From Lapidilactobacillus achengensis (GTDB lineage Bacteria; Bacillota; Bacilli; Lactobacillales; Lactobacillaceae), in the NCBI RefSeq assembly GCF_003946655.1, contig NZ_RHOV01000002.1:124001-188000 (forward strand): a stretch of DNA of 64,000 bases. The letters run 5' to 3'. Both the position numbers and the translations under genes were made by a program. The notes under the pieces are model-generated. The model had not been told where the DNA came from, did no database searches, and worked only from the letters and a program-made list of their open reading frames with translations. Below, piece by piece: positions 33,054-41,220 of this stretch (the stretch's first letter is position 1; each line of letters opens with the position of its first letter).

Positions 33054-34226
33054 CTAGTCTGGCGGAATTGTTTTACGAATGATCCGTTTGATTGTTTCAA
33101 CAGGCACCGGCGCATCCGCCAAGCTAAAATATTCCACCTCGATCACTTTAGCAGTAGCCTCGTGATTATCGGGGCCAGCTGGAACGATAACAAAATCCCC
33201 AGCGGCGATTTGTTCATCATCAGTTAGGTAGTAATAACTTTTGCCGCCACCTTTAAACGTGACCAGGCAAAAAATCAAATCCGATGGGCGCCGTTCTGTC
33301 TTGTCATAAATTTCCGAGTCTAGCAAGTCACTTTGATCATAAAACTGAAAAACCTGATTGAGTTCTTCCGCGAAGGTGGGAAAGTCCTCAGGAAGCCCAT
33401 TTTTATCAAAGCTACCGCGAAGCACTCGTTGCGGCTTCTTTTCATAATCGATCGTGATCCGATAATCCTTGAACTCGTCGGGAGTTGCGTTCCCATTAGC
33501 TGCCTGACCTTCCGTATAAGCAAATAAGCCGATCACCGCAAAATCGTCAAGTAATTTAGCGACTTGATTGGTGAATTCATATTTTCGTGTAATTTTACTG
33601 CCTGAGCCTTGATCGTGAATCCGGGTGATCGTCGCGGTTGGTCGGTCGATGATCAGTTGTTCTGTCTGGTCGTCCGTGGACTTGATTACAGGAAAATCCG
33701 GATCGTGAAGCCAGTCCGCAAAACGGTCAAAGTTAAGTTGCCGCACCTTATGATAATCGATCGTGATCCGTTGAATCAGGTCAATTGGCTGCGGTTCGCC
33801 AAAAGCGATGACATTCGGGAGCTTGATCGTTGTTCGGATCAATTCCGACAAGTTCAGCGTTGGCTCAGCAAAACACTGCCCCAAAGAACCGCGAAAAGGC
33901 TGGGTCATACCGGCAGCATTCTCCAAGCTCAGTTCCCAAGTTCCCCGATCTGTTGGCAACACGTCCGGCAACCTCTGCAGAAAAGCTGTTCCGATGGTCA
34001 CCAATAGTAGTTGTGCAACGAGTGGTTCGATTTGATTTTTTTTGCGGCGCAGATTCAAACCCGAATGGCTCAGCGCTTCAATGAATTCAATGTGTCCCTG
34101 AACATCAATCGTGACTTGCTGGATAAGACTCTCATCCATCTCCGCTGGGAAAAATTGCAAATAATTGGAAGTCAGCGTCAACTTGGTCAAGGGCGCCTGG
34201 CTAAAAAAATCCTCGAAGATAATCAT
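33054..34226 (-). CDS. P-family protein P2, unknown function
   Basis: About 390 residues, homologous to P1 end to end: IFEDFFSQAPLTKLTLTS at the start, the shared LNLSELIRTTIKLPNVIAFG in the middle, ITIDYEKKPQRVLRGSFDKN later, and SYYYLTDDEQIAAGDFVIVP at the end. The ATG at 34226 is only two bases after GGAGG, unusually close; ATT two codons later or the upstream ATG at 34253 are alternatives. A perfect palindrome at 34281-34296 lies upstream. The identity to P1 is partial, so the duplication is not recent. Confidence 0.75.
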   Translation of the reverse strand: MIIFEDFFSQAPLTKLTLTSNYLQFFPAEMDESLIQQVTIDVQGHIEFIEALSHSGLNLRRKKNQIEPLVAQLLLVTIGTAFLQRLPDVLPTDRGTWELSLENAAGMTQPFRGSLGQCFAEPTLNLSELIRTTIKLPNVIAFGEPQPIDLIQRITIDYHKVRQLNFDRFADWLHDPDFPVIKSTDDQTEQLIIDRPTATITRIHDQGSGSKITRKYEFTNQVAKLLDDFAVIGLFAYTEGQAANGNATPDEFKDYRITIDYEKKPQRVLRGSFDKNGLPEDFPTFAEELNQVFQFYDQSDLLDSEIYDKTERRPSDLIFCLVTFKGGGKSYYYLTDDEQIAAGDFVIVPAGPDNHEATAKVIEVEYFSLADAPVPVETIKRIIRKTIPPD

Positions 34227-34280
34227 GACCTCCTTTCGTTGTCTGGTCGCCAAACAAGGCTTATCGCCTATTCTTAATAT

Positions 34281-34296
34281 ATAATATCGATATTAT
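34281..34296. promoter_or_regulatory. Perfect palindrome upstream of P2
   Basis: ATAATATCGATATTAT, about 55 bases upstream of the P2 start in an AT-rich stretch. A possible operator or promoter core. Confidence 0.4.
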
Positions 34297-34510
34297 CCAC
34301 ATCAGGTCAACACGCTACTTAGCCATTGACCAACCAGTGTTCGTCGCAGTTTTCGCGACGGCACCAAATCTCGGCGACCAACTGCCCTTGAGCCTCTTAA
34401 CAGTCAGCGCCCAAGCACCCAGCGCGATTTTTCCGTGCCATTTCAAACGGCCGGCGCGCGCATCAGTTTAACCCTAGCATAGCAGATTTAGCGCCATTTC
34501 TATACGCTAA

Positions 34511-34618
34511 ACTAGCAAAATTTTGGCAGGTGGCGTCCCATCGATTCTCGACCTACTTGACGGCTGGATTGATGTTGAAACGGCGATCCAGTATATTAAA
34601 CGAAAACTGGCGGATTGA
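34511..34618 (+). pseudogene. C-terminal fragment of a second Q gene
   Basis: An open stretch of 35 codons to a TGA at 34616 reading KILAGGVPSILDLLDGW, then VETAIQYIKRKLAD. It aligns with NILAPPIFGLLDGILTPEMAIRQIKHD at the end of Q (32281-32847). The codon just before the stretch is TAA and no upstream part of Q is seen, so it is a truncated relic. Confidence 0.75.
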
Positions 34619-34672
34619 CCGATCAAAACCCAGATTTCAGACATTTCTGAAGGTAAGCTTCGGTAACAAAAT

Positions 34673-34796
34673 AGTGAGAGCCAACTCGGGTAGTTCCCAA
34701 GCAGTTAGTCTAGCAATTGTTTTGGAAGCCCCGCGTTGCTTTTGAACAATTGCGTCGCGAAGCCGCAAGGAGCTAGGCCGGTGAGCCCGTTTCAAA
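34673..34796 (+). repeat. A-element A12, decayed
   Basis: Recognisable ends (AGTGAGAG..., CCCGTTTCAAAT), middle CAGTTAGTCTAGCAATTG and inner TTTTGGAAGC, but the outer arms no longer pair fully and GCGTAG reads GCGTCG. It lies in sense orientation after the Q2 fragment. Confidence 0.7.
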
Positions 34797-34797
34797 T

Positions 34798-34850
34798 AAC
34801 GGTTCAGCTCGATTACCGGGGTAATTCTCGTCGGGTCAAGCTGAACCGTT
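34798..34850. terminator. Long hairpin after A12
   Basis: AACGGTTCAGCT pairs with AGCTGAACCGTT around a 29-base loop. No T-run follows on the plus strand, so termination is uncertain. Confidence 0.45.
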
Positions 34851-34952
34851 ACTGGTTGATTCTCATATTTTGGTAATGGACGAAGTGATCGCGCCAATGA
34901 TTACCGGCAGAAGTGATCGCGAGTTCCAGTACCGTTAACTTCAGATACTGAA

Positions 34953-35056
34953 ATAGCGGAGTTTGATGAGAAATTGGTATGCGGCTTGTGGAGAAGATTG
35001 TAGTTTCTCCAGATGAGTTTTCAGTGACGTTTAAGTCCGGGGTGCGGGTGGACGTT
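34953..35056 (+). pseudogene. C-terminal remnant of a serine recombinase
   Basis: Two overlapping frames read AEFDEKLV and, after a one-base shift, RLVEKIVVSPDEFSVTFKSG-VRVDV. Together they match the end of large serine recombinases/transposon resolvases. Nothing of the catalytic domain is left. It marks the edge of a former mobile element next to the AT-rich genes at 35118-36312. Confidence 0.65.
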
Positions 35057-35066
35057 AAGGATAATG

Positions 35067-35108
35067 AAAAAACGTGTTTCTCCACCACTATGTGCAGAAA
35101 CACGTTTT
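35067..35108 (-). terminator. Terminator of the AT-rich gene pair
   Basis: Perfect 13-base stem AAAACGTGTTTCT/AGAAACACGTTTT; on the minus strand it is followed by TT and more T (CGTTTTTTC). Confidence 0.88.
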
Positions 35109-35117
35109 GCTCTCTTA

Positions 35118-35312
35118 TTAGCTTTTTGGATTTATTTTTCCTTTTGTAACGACGACTACTGCAAGACTTGCAACGCTCCCCGCTAGAGCAAGCAACCCTT
35201 TCCCGGTTTTCTTGAGATTTTCTGCCTGCTGATTTCTGCAAGATTCACAATAGCGATGTTTGTAGCCTTCTGGAAGTGGCCTTTGACACTTTTTACAGAA
35301 TTGACTTTTCAT
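35118..35312 (-). CDS. Small zinc-ribbon membrane protein
   Basis: 64 residues. The N-terminus has a four-cysteine zinc ribbon (FCKKCQRPLP...YCESC), followed by a single hydrophobic segment (LLALAGSVASLAVVVV). ATG 35312 lies inside the end of the upstream gene (20-base overlap), so the two are coupled. Lower G+C than the surroundings. Function unknown; it could be the membrane-bound partner of the upstream protein. Confidence 0.65.
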   Translation of the reverse strand: MKSQFCKKCQRPLPEGYKHRYCESCRNQQAENLKKTGKGLLALAGSVASLAVVVVTKGKINPKS

Positions 35313-36312
35313 CGTACTTTTCCTCCAATTTTTCCCAATTCTCCTCACAAGGCAATGCTAGTATTTTTTTCGCTATGTCAGGAATTGTTTTTGTCCAATA
35401 GTTTTCTGGCGAAGAATCAATCAAGTCAAGTCGTTCCACAAAGCCGGTTCGGTTCAAATAAGAATTTCGAATATATTCAGCATAGTATTGTAAGCTTTTC
35501 CTTGCCGCAGCATTTTCCCCCAACTCTTGATACGCTATAGCTTCAGATAAAGACACCATATTTACAGCATTCAAACTTTCTCGGATTTCGCTCATTCGTT
35601 GATTGACCTGATCGGGTTTGGCACCACTGAGTATTTTTCCAAAAAACGACTCGGGTTGTTTCTTTATAAACATCAAGTTATCACTTTGGCTTTGCATTAA
35701 TAAATTTCGGCTATCCTCCGCATTGGACACTATTTGTAGCAAAGCCATTGCTTTTAGCTCAGGATTTTTAATTGCCATTGCCTGCAACAGTTTCTGTTGA
35801 CAGCTATATGCAGTGGCAAGTCTATCGTTCTCTTGTCCTTGACGAACTTCCTCTACCGCAAGCTGTACGAATTGAATTTGCTCTGCAATTTGCGCCATCT
35901 GCATTTGTGTTGCATAGCTAGTTACTGCTTGTGTTAAATCGGGCGATAGGTCTACATCTTTAAGAGATAACGTTGACACGATTTTATTCGTCTTTGGATT
36001 AATAAGATTTGCCATCAAAGAACCATCTTTTTTGGTCATAAGTTTCAATGTACCGCTGGCGAGTGCAGCTTTTTGCTCATCAGTAAGAATTACTTGAAAT
36101 GTCAATTCTGGAACACTTGCTTTTACCATATTAATAAAAGCAGGTGCTGAGTATAACATTTTTTCAATTTTTGTAAATGCCTCTTTAGCCCCTTTAACCA
36201 ATGGGTTAGCAACCTCTGTCAAGTTGGAAAAATACTCGTTTATATCATATTTATATTCTGACTTATCTAAAACCTCTATATCATCTGGCGATATATAAAT
36301 AGTTTTATCCAT
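35293..36312 (-). CDS. AT-rich accessory gene, unknown function
   Basis: A 339-residue, mostly helical soluble protein (MDKTIYISPDDIEVLDKSEY; helices around LTQAVTSYATQMQMAQIAEQ and LKAMALLQIVSNAEDSRNLL). No family recognised. Its codon use is clearly more AT-rich than its neighbours, and with the zinc-ribbon gene, the shared terminator and the recombinase remnant next to it the pair looks laterally acquired. Two-gene accessory modules of this kind are sometimes toxin or phage-defence systems, but nothing in the sequence proves that. Confidence 0.75.
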   Translation of the reverse strand: MDKTIYISPDDIEVLDKSEYKYDINEYFSNLTEVANPLVKGAKEAFTKIEKMLYSAPAFINMVKASVPELTFQVILTDEQKAALASGTLKLMTKKDGSLMANLINPKTNKIVSTLSLKDVDLSPDLTQAVTSYATQMQMAQIAEQIQFVQLAVEEVRQGQENDRLATAYSCQQKLLQAMAIKNPELKAMALLQIVSNAEDSRNLLMQSQSDNLMFIKKQPESFFGKILSGAKPDQVNQRMSEIRESLNAVNMVSLSEAIAYQELGENAAARKSLQYYAEYIRNSYLNRTGFVERLDLIDSSPENYWTKTIPDIAKKILALPCEENWEKLEEKYDEKSIL

Positions 36313-36484
36313 ATCCGTATCTCCTTAGTTCTAAACCTCGCGATAAAAGTCATCATCAATATATGGTTGGAACTTTTTCCAGTTTTTCCAACATGATTAT
36401 TCTACACTGAGGCACGATTATCCTTCCAGCATAAAACCAGATCTCAAACCACAAAAAGCCTTTATTTACTATCTTTTTTCACAC

Positions 36485-37855
36485 TCACTTCTCAACCCTC
36501 GTCAACGCGACCACGCTCTCCACATGGTTAGTCAGCGGAAACATATCGACTGGCTGGACGGTTTTGGCCTCGTAGCCGCCATCGACCAGCAGGCGCAGAT
36601 CGCGGACCAAAGTGGCGGGGTTGCAGGAAATATAGACGATCTTGGCCGGCTTGACTTGGAGCACCGCCGCGACAAATTCCGGGGAAAGGCCTTTGCGCGG
36701 TGGATCGACGAACAGGACGTCCATTTTGACTTGCTGTTCGGCCCAGGTTGGCATCACTTCTTCGGCTTTGCCCACGGTGAATTCCAAATTAGTCAAGCCA
36801 TTGAGTTGGGCGTTGGCTTTGGCGTCCGCCACCGCCTCGGGAACGACTTCGATTTCTTTGACGGTTTTGACCTTTTCCGCCACGGAGATGCCAATGGTGC
36901 CAATGCCCGAATAGGCGTCAACGACCACATCGTCAGGCTGCAGGTCGGCGGCGTCGATCGCGGTTTGGTAAAGTTTCTCAGTCTGATCGTGATTGACTTG
37001 GTAGAAGGATTGCGCCGAAATGTGGAACTTATGGCCTAAAAGTTCGTCCTCGATATAAGGTTGGCCGTGGACCAAACGTTCTTGCGCGCCCAAAATAACA
37101 TTGGTGGTTTTCGGATTGTAATTGATGATGATGCTGACGACTTCTGGCAAGGCCGCGATGGCTTCGATCAATTCGATTTCATGGGGCAAATGGCGTTGCT
37201 TGCTGACCAACACCACCATTTGTTGTCCCGTCGCCTGCCCCCGCCGAACCATAATGTGGCGGATCACGCCGCTGTGGTACTGCTCGTTATAGGCGGGCAC
37301 GCCAAACTCTCGTAACAAATCACGAACTGCTTTGATGGTGGCATCGATTTGCGGCGCCTGGATCAAGAAGTTGCTCAAGGGCAACAAATCATGGGATTTC
37401 TGGCGGTAGATCCCCGTTTCCAAAACACCCTTGATCGTTCGCACCGGCACTTGCGCCTTATTGCGATAACCTGTTTGTTGATCCGCGCCGATCGTTGGCG
37501 CCACGGTCAACGGCAATTTCACTTTGGCCAACAAGTTGATGACTTGCTGTTGTTTGAATTTCAATTGGGCTGGGTAGGACAGCTGCGCCAAGGGAGCAAT
37601 GCCTGCCTGCAAATAAACGCGTTCAACCCCTTCGACCCGGTCTGGACTTGCTTTCTTGACCGCTAACACGCGAGCGAAGCCATAATGAGCGTTGACTTTG
37701 GTGACCAGATAATCAATTTCTTCGCCAGGGAGAACGTTGGCGATGAACAGGGGATAATCGTCGACCTTGATTACGCCCATTGCTTCGTAGGTCAAATCAG
37801 TTACGGTGCCGGAACCTTTTTCGTTCTTGCGAACTGGTGCTTGAATTTTTGCCAT
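36485..37855 (-). CDS. rlmD: 23S rRNA (uracil-C5)-methyltransferase, RlmD/TrmA family
   Basis: 456 residues. A TRAM RNA-binding domain (about 1-60) is followed by the linker where RlmD of Escherichia coli has a Cys4 iron-sulfur site; here it reads VYLQAGIAPLAQLSYPAQL with no cysteines. The SAM-binding motif is VVDAYSGIGTIGI, the catalytic loop VYISCNPATLVRDL, and DPPRKG the base-binding motif. It methylates a uridine of 23S rRNA (or tRNA in close relatives; RlmCD-type enzymes may do two positions). The family call is firm, the exact site is not. Confidence 0.9.
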   Translation of the reverse strand: MAKIQAPVRKNEKGSGTVTDLTYEAMGVIKVDDYPLFIANVLPGEEIDYLVTKVNAHYGFARVLAVKKASPDRVEGVERVYLQAGIAPLAQLSYPAQLKFKQQQVINLLAKVKLPLTVAPTIGADQQTGYRNKAQVPVRTIKGVLETGIYRQKSHDLLPLSNFLIQAPQIDATIKAVRDLLREFGVPAYNEQYHSGVIRHIMVRRGQATGQQMVVLVSKQRHLPHEIELIEAIAALPEVVSIIINYNPKTTNVILGAQERLVHGQPYIEDELLGHKFHISAQSFYQVNHDQTEKLYQTAIDAADLQPDDVVVDAYSGIGTIGISVAEKVKTVKEIEVVPEAVADAKANAQLNGLTNLEFTVGKAEEVMPTWAEQQVKMDVLFVDPPRKGLSPEFVAAVLQVKPAKIVYISCNPATLVRDLRLLVDGGYEAKTVQPVDMFPLTNHVESVVALTRVEK

Positions 37856-37943
37856 GTTTTACCTCATTTTTCTTGAAAAAGTGATGTCTGATCACTTCTA
37901 GGGATTTTCTGAATGATTGCTGGTTCGGTTAAAAGTAGGTTGG

Positions 37944-38170
37944 CCGCGGCTTGCGCTGCGCGTGGCGTTGGTGGTGGGCAGATGTGGAAGGGCTCCAGGT
38001 CGGGCTGGGGGTGGTGGAACGCTGCGGGCACGATTTTGAGCTTTTCGGAAGCCCACCGAAAATCTCAAAACTCGGCCTTATTGTAGGCGATAAATCGCCA
38101 ACAATAATATCGCGGCTGACTCACCCCCAGCCCGACCTTCCGCCAAGCGAGCAAACGAACCACCAACGCC
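37944..38170 (-). repeat. T-element T5 (type D)
   Basis: Reverse copy. The outer arms GGCGTTGGTGGT/ACCAACGCC and AGGTCGGGCTGGGGGTG/CACCCCCAGCCCGACCT enclose hairpin 2 (ATTTTGAG/CTCAAAAC) and hairpin 1 (TTATTGT-GGCGAT/ATCGCC-ACAATAA). Its right end abuts A13 at AACGCC. Confidence 0.8.
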
Positions 38171-38294
38171 AGAGTGTGAACCGAACCGGTCAGCTCCTGA
38201 GCATTAGCCTAGCAATTGTTTTGGAAGCCGTACTTTGCTTCCGGAACAATTGCGTAGCTAAGCGCAGGGAGCTGGGTCGGTGAGCACGTTTCCA
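38171..38294 (+). repeat. A-element A13
   Basis: Full-length, outer arms GAACCGAACC-GGTC-AGCTCCTG/CAGGGAGCTGGGTCGGT, inner AATTGTTTTGGAAGCC/GCTTCCGGAACAATT. It lies between T5 and the 3' arm of a C'-type element and is antisense to the flanking genes. Confidence 0.85.
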
Positions 38295-38504
38295 GCCACG
38301 ACAACCGTCCTGAGGCGGTTGCGTCACCATCCAAACCCAGCAAACCTGCAATCAAGCGAGGATTCAAGAACTGAATCCAGACTTCCAAAATCCGTTGGCA
38401 TTGCCGTACCACCCCAAAAATGGACGATTGTTTTGACCACCGCACTTGCAAAAGCACTTCGTCCAATCCTTCGCCTTGATTGCAGGTAACCGCAATTCTG
38501 CCTA
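38295..38504. repeat. C' arm and spacer of composite unit U3
   Basis: Begins CAGCCACGACAACCGTCCTG, the 3' arm of a C' element whose 5' part is missing, then the spacer (CTGCAATCAAGC, GTTGGCATTGCCGTACCACC, TGCAAAAGCACTTCGTC) found in the other units. Confidence 0.7.
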
Positions 38505-38663
38505 GCAACCGGCTGGGACTGCGCGGCTCAGTGGTGAAATTGTCCTTGGCGGCTTTGCCGCTTAGGACAAGGCTCGATTTGAAGACAAGCCGCGCACTTT
38601 GCGGATTGGCTTCAAACGATGCCCACCACGTTCCAGTCCGCAACAGCAGTCCCAGCCGGTTGC
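38505..38663 (+). repeat. T-element T6 (type C)
   Basis: Forward copy. Perfect 17-base outer stem CAACCGGCTGGGACTGC/GCAGTCCCAGCCGGTTG, hairpin 1 GTCCTTGGCGGC/GCCGCTTAGGAC, hairpin 2 TTTGAAG/CTTCAAA, and a closing GTGGTG/CACCAC helix. Confidence 0.82.
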
Positions 38664-38715
38664 GCTCACGCGCAACACCCACCAAAACCCGCAATCAAGC
38701 ACGGCGCAAGGCAAC

Positions 38716-38764
38716 AAAAAGCTTATCGGTGCGCCGAATCCTAACTGACGACCAATAAGCTTGC
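38716..38764 (-). terminator. Terminator of the gat/dagK operon
   Basis: AAGCTTATTGGT pairs with ACCGATAAGCTT; on the minus strand TTTTTG follows. Confidence 0.8.
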
Positions 38765-38768
38765 CTGT

Positions 38769-39770
38769 TTACTTCGTTGTTGCGGTATCATCACCGTCAG
38801 CCGCATTCTTTTGCTGATCAGCAAATTGTTCCACTGTTGCTGGCGACAGCGCCGTCTTGGGGATTTCATCCACATTGGCGAACATTTCGATATGCTGGCG
38901 CAGGTTAATAAAGGTCATCGGCGCCAAGCCGCCGAATTCGCCATCCAGATTGATTTTCATTTCATCGCCGTGGACGGTTTTAGCGACGACTTTGCGAGTC
39001 TTGGTGTAAATGATATTGGGGTTGTTGATGTGACGCCCGCCGTTGAGGACCATGGTCATCAACTTAATGATTTCCGCGGGATTGCCGGTTTTGACCAAGA
39101 TCATCGCAAAATTCCCGTCATCCAAGGAAGCGTCTGGGGCGATCGATTCCATGCCGCCGACGGAATTGGTCAGTCCCAGCAAGAACATCGAGGCTGGTCC
39201 TTCGTAAATGCCATCGTCGTACTCAATGTGCATGTCGATCGGCCGGATCCGCGGCAACATTTCCGCGCCCTTCAGCACGTAGGCCAAATAGCCGAGGACC
39301 GATTTGAATTCGGAAGGCACATCATAGGTCAATTCCGTCATGAAACCACCACCGGCAATATTCATGAAATAATTGTCGTTGGCTTTGCCGATGTCCATTT
39401 TGATGGTTTGTTTCTTCAAAATGACTTTCGCGGCTTCCACCGGGTCTTCCCTCGGGATCCGCAAAGCCCGCGCGTAGTCATTGGTGGTACCAGCGGGAAT
39501 GATGCCCATCTTGGGGCGATGTTTCAACGGCGCGATGCCGTTGACCACTTCGTTGATCGTGCCATCGCCACCTGCCGCTAACACCAGATCAAAGCCATCG
39601 CGAGCGCAACGCCGCGCTTCTTTAGCCGCGGACATTGGTTCTGGCGTGGTTTGAAATGCGCTAGCTTCGTACCCAGCGCGTTCGAGAACATTAAGGATTT
39701 CCCCAACATTGCGGGGCATGGTTTCATGCCCCGACGTGGGGTTATAAATCAAGCGCGCACGCATTCGCAT
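38769..39770 (-). CDS. dagK: Diacylglycerol kinase, DagK/YegS family
   Basis: A 333-residue lipid kinase that phosphorylates diacylglycerol to phosphatidic acid, recycling the product of lipoteichoic acid synthesis. The signature AGGDGTINEVVNG (about residue 66) is the nucleotide-binding site, PAGTTNDYARALRIP is the second conserved block, and SLDDGNFAMILV and HGDEMKINLDGE lie in the C-terminal domain. Last gene of the camS/gat block, 20 bases after gatB. The extra 30 residues at the C-terminus are polar and probably disordered. Confidence 0.94.
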   Translation of the reverse strand: MRMRARLIYNPTSGHETMPRNVGEILNVLERAGYEASAFQTTPEPMSAAKEARRCARDGFDLVLAAGGDGTINEVVNGIAPLKHRPKMGIIPAGTTNDYARALRIPREDPVEAAKVILKKQTIKMDIGKANDNYFMNIAGGGFMTELTYDVPSEFKSVLGYLAYVLKGAEMLPRIRPIDMHIEYDDGIYEGPASMFLLGLTNSVGGMESIAPDASLDDGNFAMILVKTGNPAEIIKLMTMVLNGGRHINNPNIIYTKTRKVVAKTVHGDEMKINLDGEFGGLAPMTFINLRQHIEMFANVDEIPKTALSPATVEQFADQQKNAADGDDTATTK

Positions 39771-39789
39771 TACGCAACCCTACTTTCTA

Positions 39790-41220
39790 CTATCTTTTGT
39801 TCAACTCAGCCATGAGGATCGTGTTGACGACCTTAGGATTGGCCTTGCCATGGGTCTGCTTCATGATCTGACCGACCAAGAAGCCGACTGCCCGATCTTT
39901 CCCGTTGTGGAAGTCAACGATCGATTGTTCGTTGTCGTCGAGAATCGCGGTGATGAGCGGGGTCAGAACAGTTGGATCAGACTCTTGAACGAGACCTTTT
40001 TCTTTGACCCAGGCTTCTGGTTCGGTACCCTTTTGGATCGTCTCTTGGAAAACTTTCTTGGCGATTTTCGAGGAGATCGTGCCATCTTGGATCAACTTGA
40101 TCATGGTCGCTAAATTAGCCGGTGTCAACTTGGTCTGTTGCAACTCCAATTTATGCGCGTTCATGAAGGCATTGACTTCACCCATCAACCAGTTCGACGC
40201 CAGTTTAGGATCGGCGCCAGCGGCTAAGGTCGCTTCAAAGAAGTCTGACATTTCCTTGGTGTCCGTCAACAAGTTAGCGTCATATTCGGGGATCCCCAAT
40301 TCGCCGACGTAACGGGCCCGCCGCTTGTCTGGCATTTCCGGGATCTTGGCGCCGATTTCTTCGATCCATTCCGGACTGATATCGAATGGCGGAATATCTG
40401 GTTCGGGGAAGTAGCGATAATCATCGGAGCCTTCCTTGACCCGCATCAAAATCGTTTCACCGGAAGTTTCATCAAAGCGCCGTGTCTCTTGGCGAATTTG
40501 ACCGCCAGACAGCAGCACTTCCGCTTGCCGTTTTTCTTCGTAGTCCAAACCTTGGCGAACGTAATTGAAGGAGTTCAAGTTCTTCAATTCGGTCTTGGTG
40601 CCTAGCTTGTCAGCGCCGATCGGTCGAATCGAAATGTTGGTGTCGACCCGCATCGAGCCTTCTTCCATCTTAACATCAGACGCGCCGGTGAATTGGATCG
40701 TTTGCCGTAACTTCTCCAGATACGCGTAGGCTTCTTCCGGCGAAGCGATATCTGGTTTGGAGACGATCTCGATCAACGGTGTGCCCTGTCGATTCAGATC
40801 GACGTAGGAATAACCCGCGTCGCCGTGGGTGTTCTTGCCGGCATCTTCTTCCACGTGCATTTCTTCGATCCCGATCTTTTTCTTCTTGCCGCCGACTTCG
40901 ATCTCGATCCAGCCATTGCGAGCCAGCGGTTGTTCGAACTGAGTGATCTGATAAGCTTTCGGATTATCTGGATAGAAATAGTTCTTCCGGTCAAAGTGCG
41001 TCTCGGTCGCCACTTCCGCGTTCAAAGCCAAGGCTACCATGATGCCTAAGCGATAAGCTTCACGGTTGACTGTTGGCAAAACCCCAGGAAAACCGAAGTC
41101 GATCACATTGGTGTTCATGTTCGGTTCCGCACCATAAGCCACCGGCGAGGGACTAAACATTTTAGTCTTGGTTTTCAACTCCACATGGACTTCCAGCCCA
41201 ATCGTTGTTTCGAAATTCAT
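39790..41220 (-). CDS. gatB: Asp-tRNA(Asn)/Glu-tRNA(Gln) amidotransferase subunit B
   Basis: 476 residues starting [23 protein letters not shown]. GatB binds the mischarged tRNA and activates its side chain with ATP. Conserved blocks include [38 protein letters not shown] and [14 protein letters not shown]. The helical/YqeY tail domain starts near residue 295. The start ATG shares its T with the TAA of gatA, so the subunits are coupled. Confidence 0.97.
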   Translation of the reverse strand: MNFETTIGLEVHVELKTKTKMFSPSPVAYGAEPNMNTNVIDFGFPGVLPTVNREAYRLGIMVALALNAEVATETHFDRKNYFYPDNPKAYQITQFEQPLARNGWIEIEVGGKKKKIGIEEMHVEEDAGKNTHGDAGYSYVDLNRQGTPLIEIVSKPDIASPEEAYAYLEKLRQTIQFTGASDVKMEEGSMRVDTNISIRPIGADKLGTKTELKNLNSFNYVRQGLDYEEKRQAEVLLSGGQIRQETRRFDETSGETILMRVKEGSDDYRYFPEPDIPPFDISPEWIEEIGAKIPEMPDKRRARYVGELGIPEYDANLLTDTKEMSDFFEATLAAGADPKLASNWLMGEVNAFMNAHKLELQQTKLTPANLATMIKLIQDGTISSKIAKKVFQETIQKGTEPEAWVKEKGLVQESDPTVLTPLITAILDDNEQSIVDFHNGKDRAVGFLVGQIMKQTHGKANPKVVNTILMAELNKR

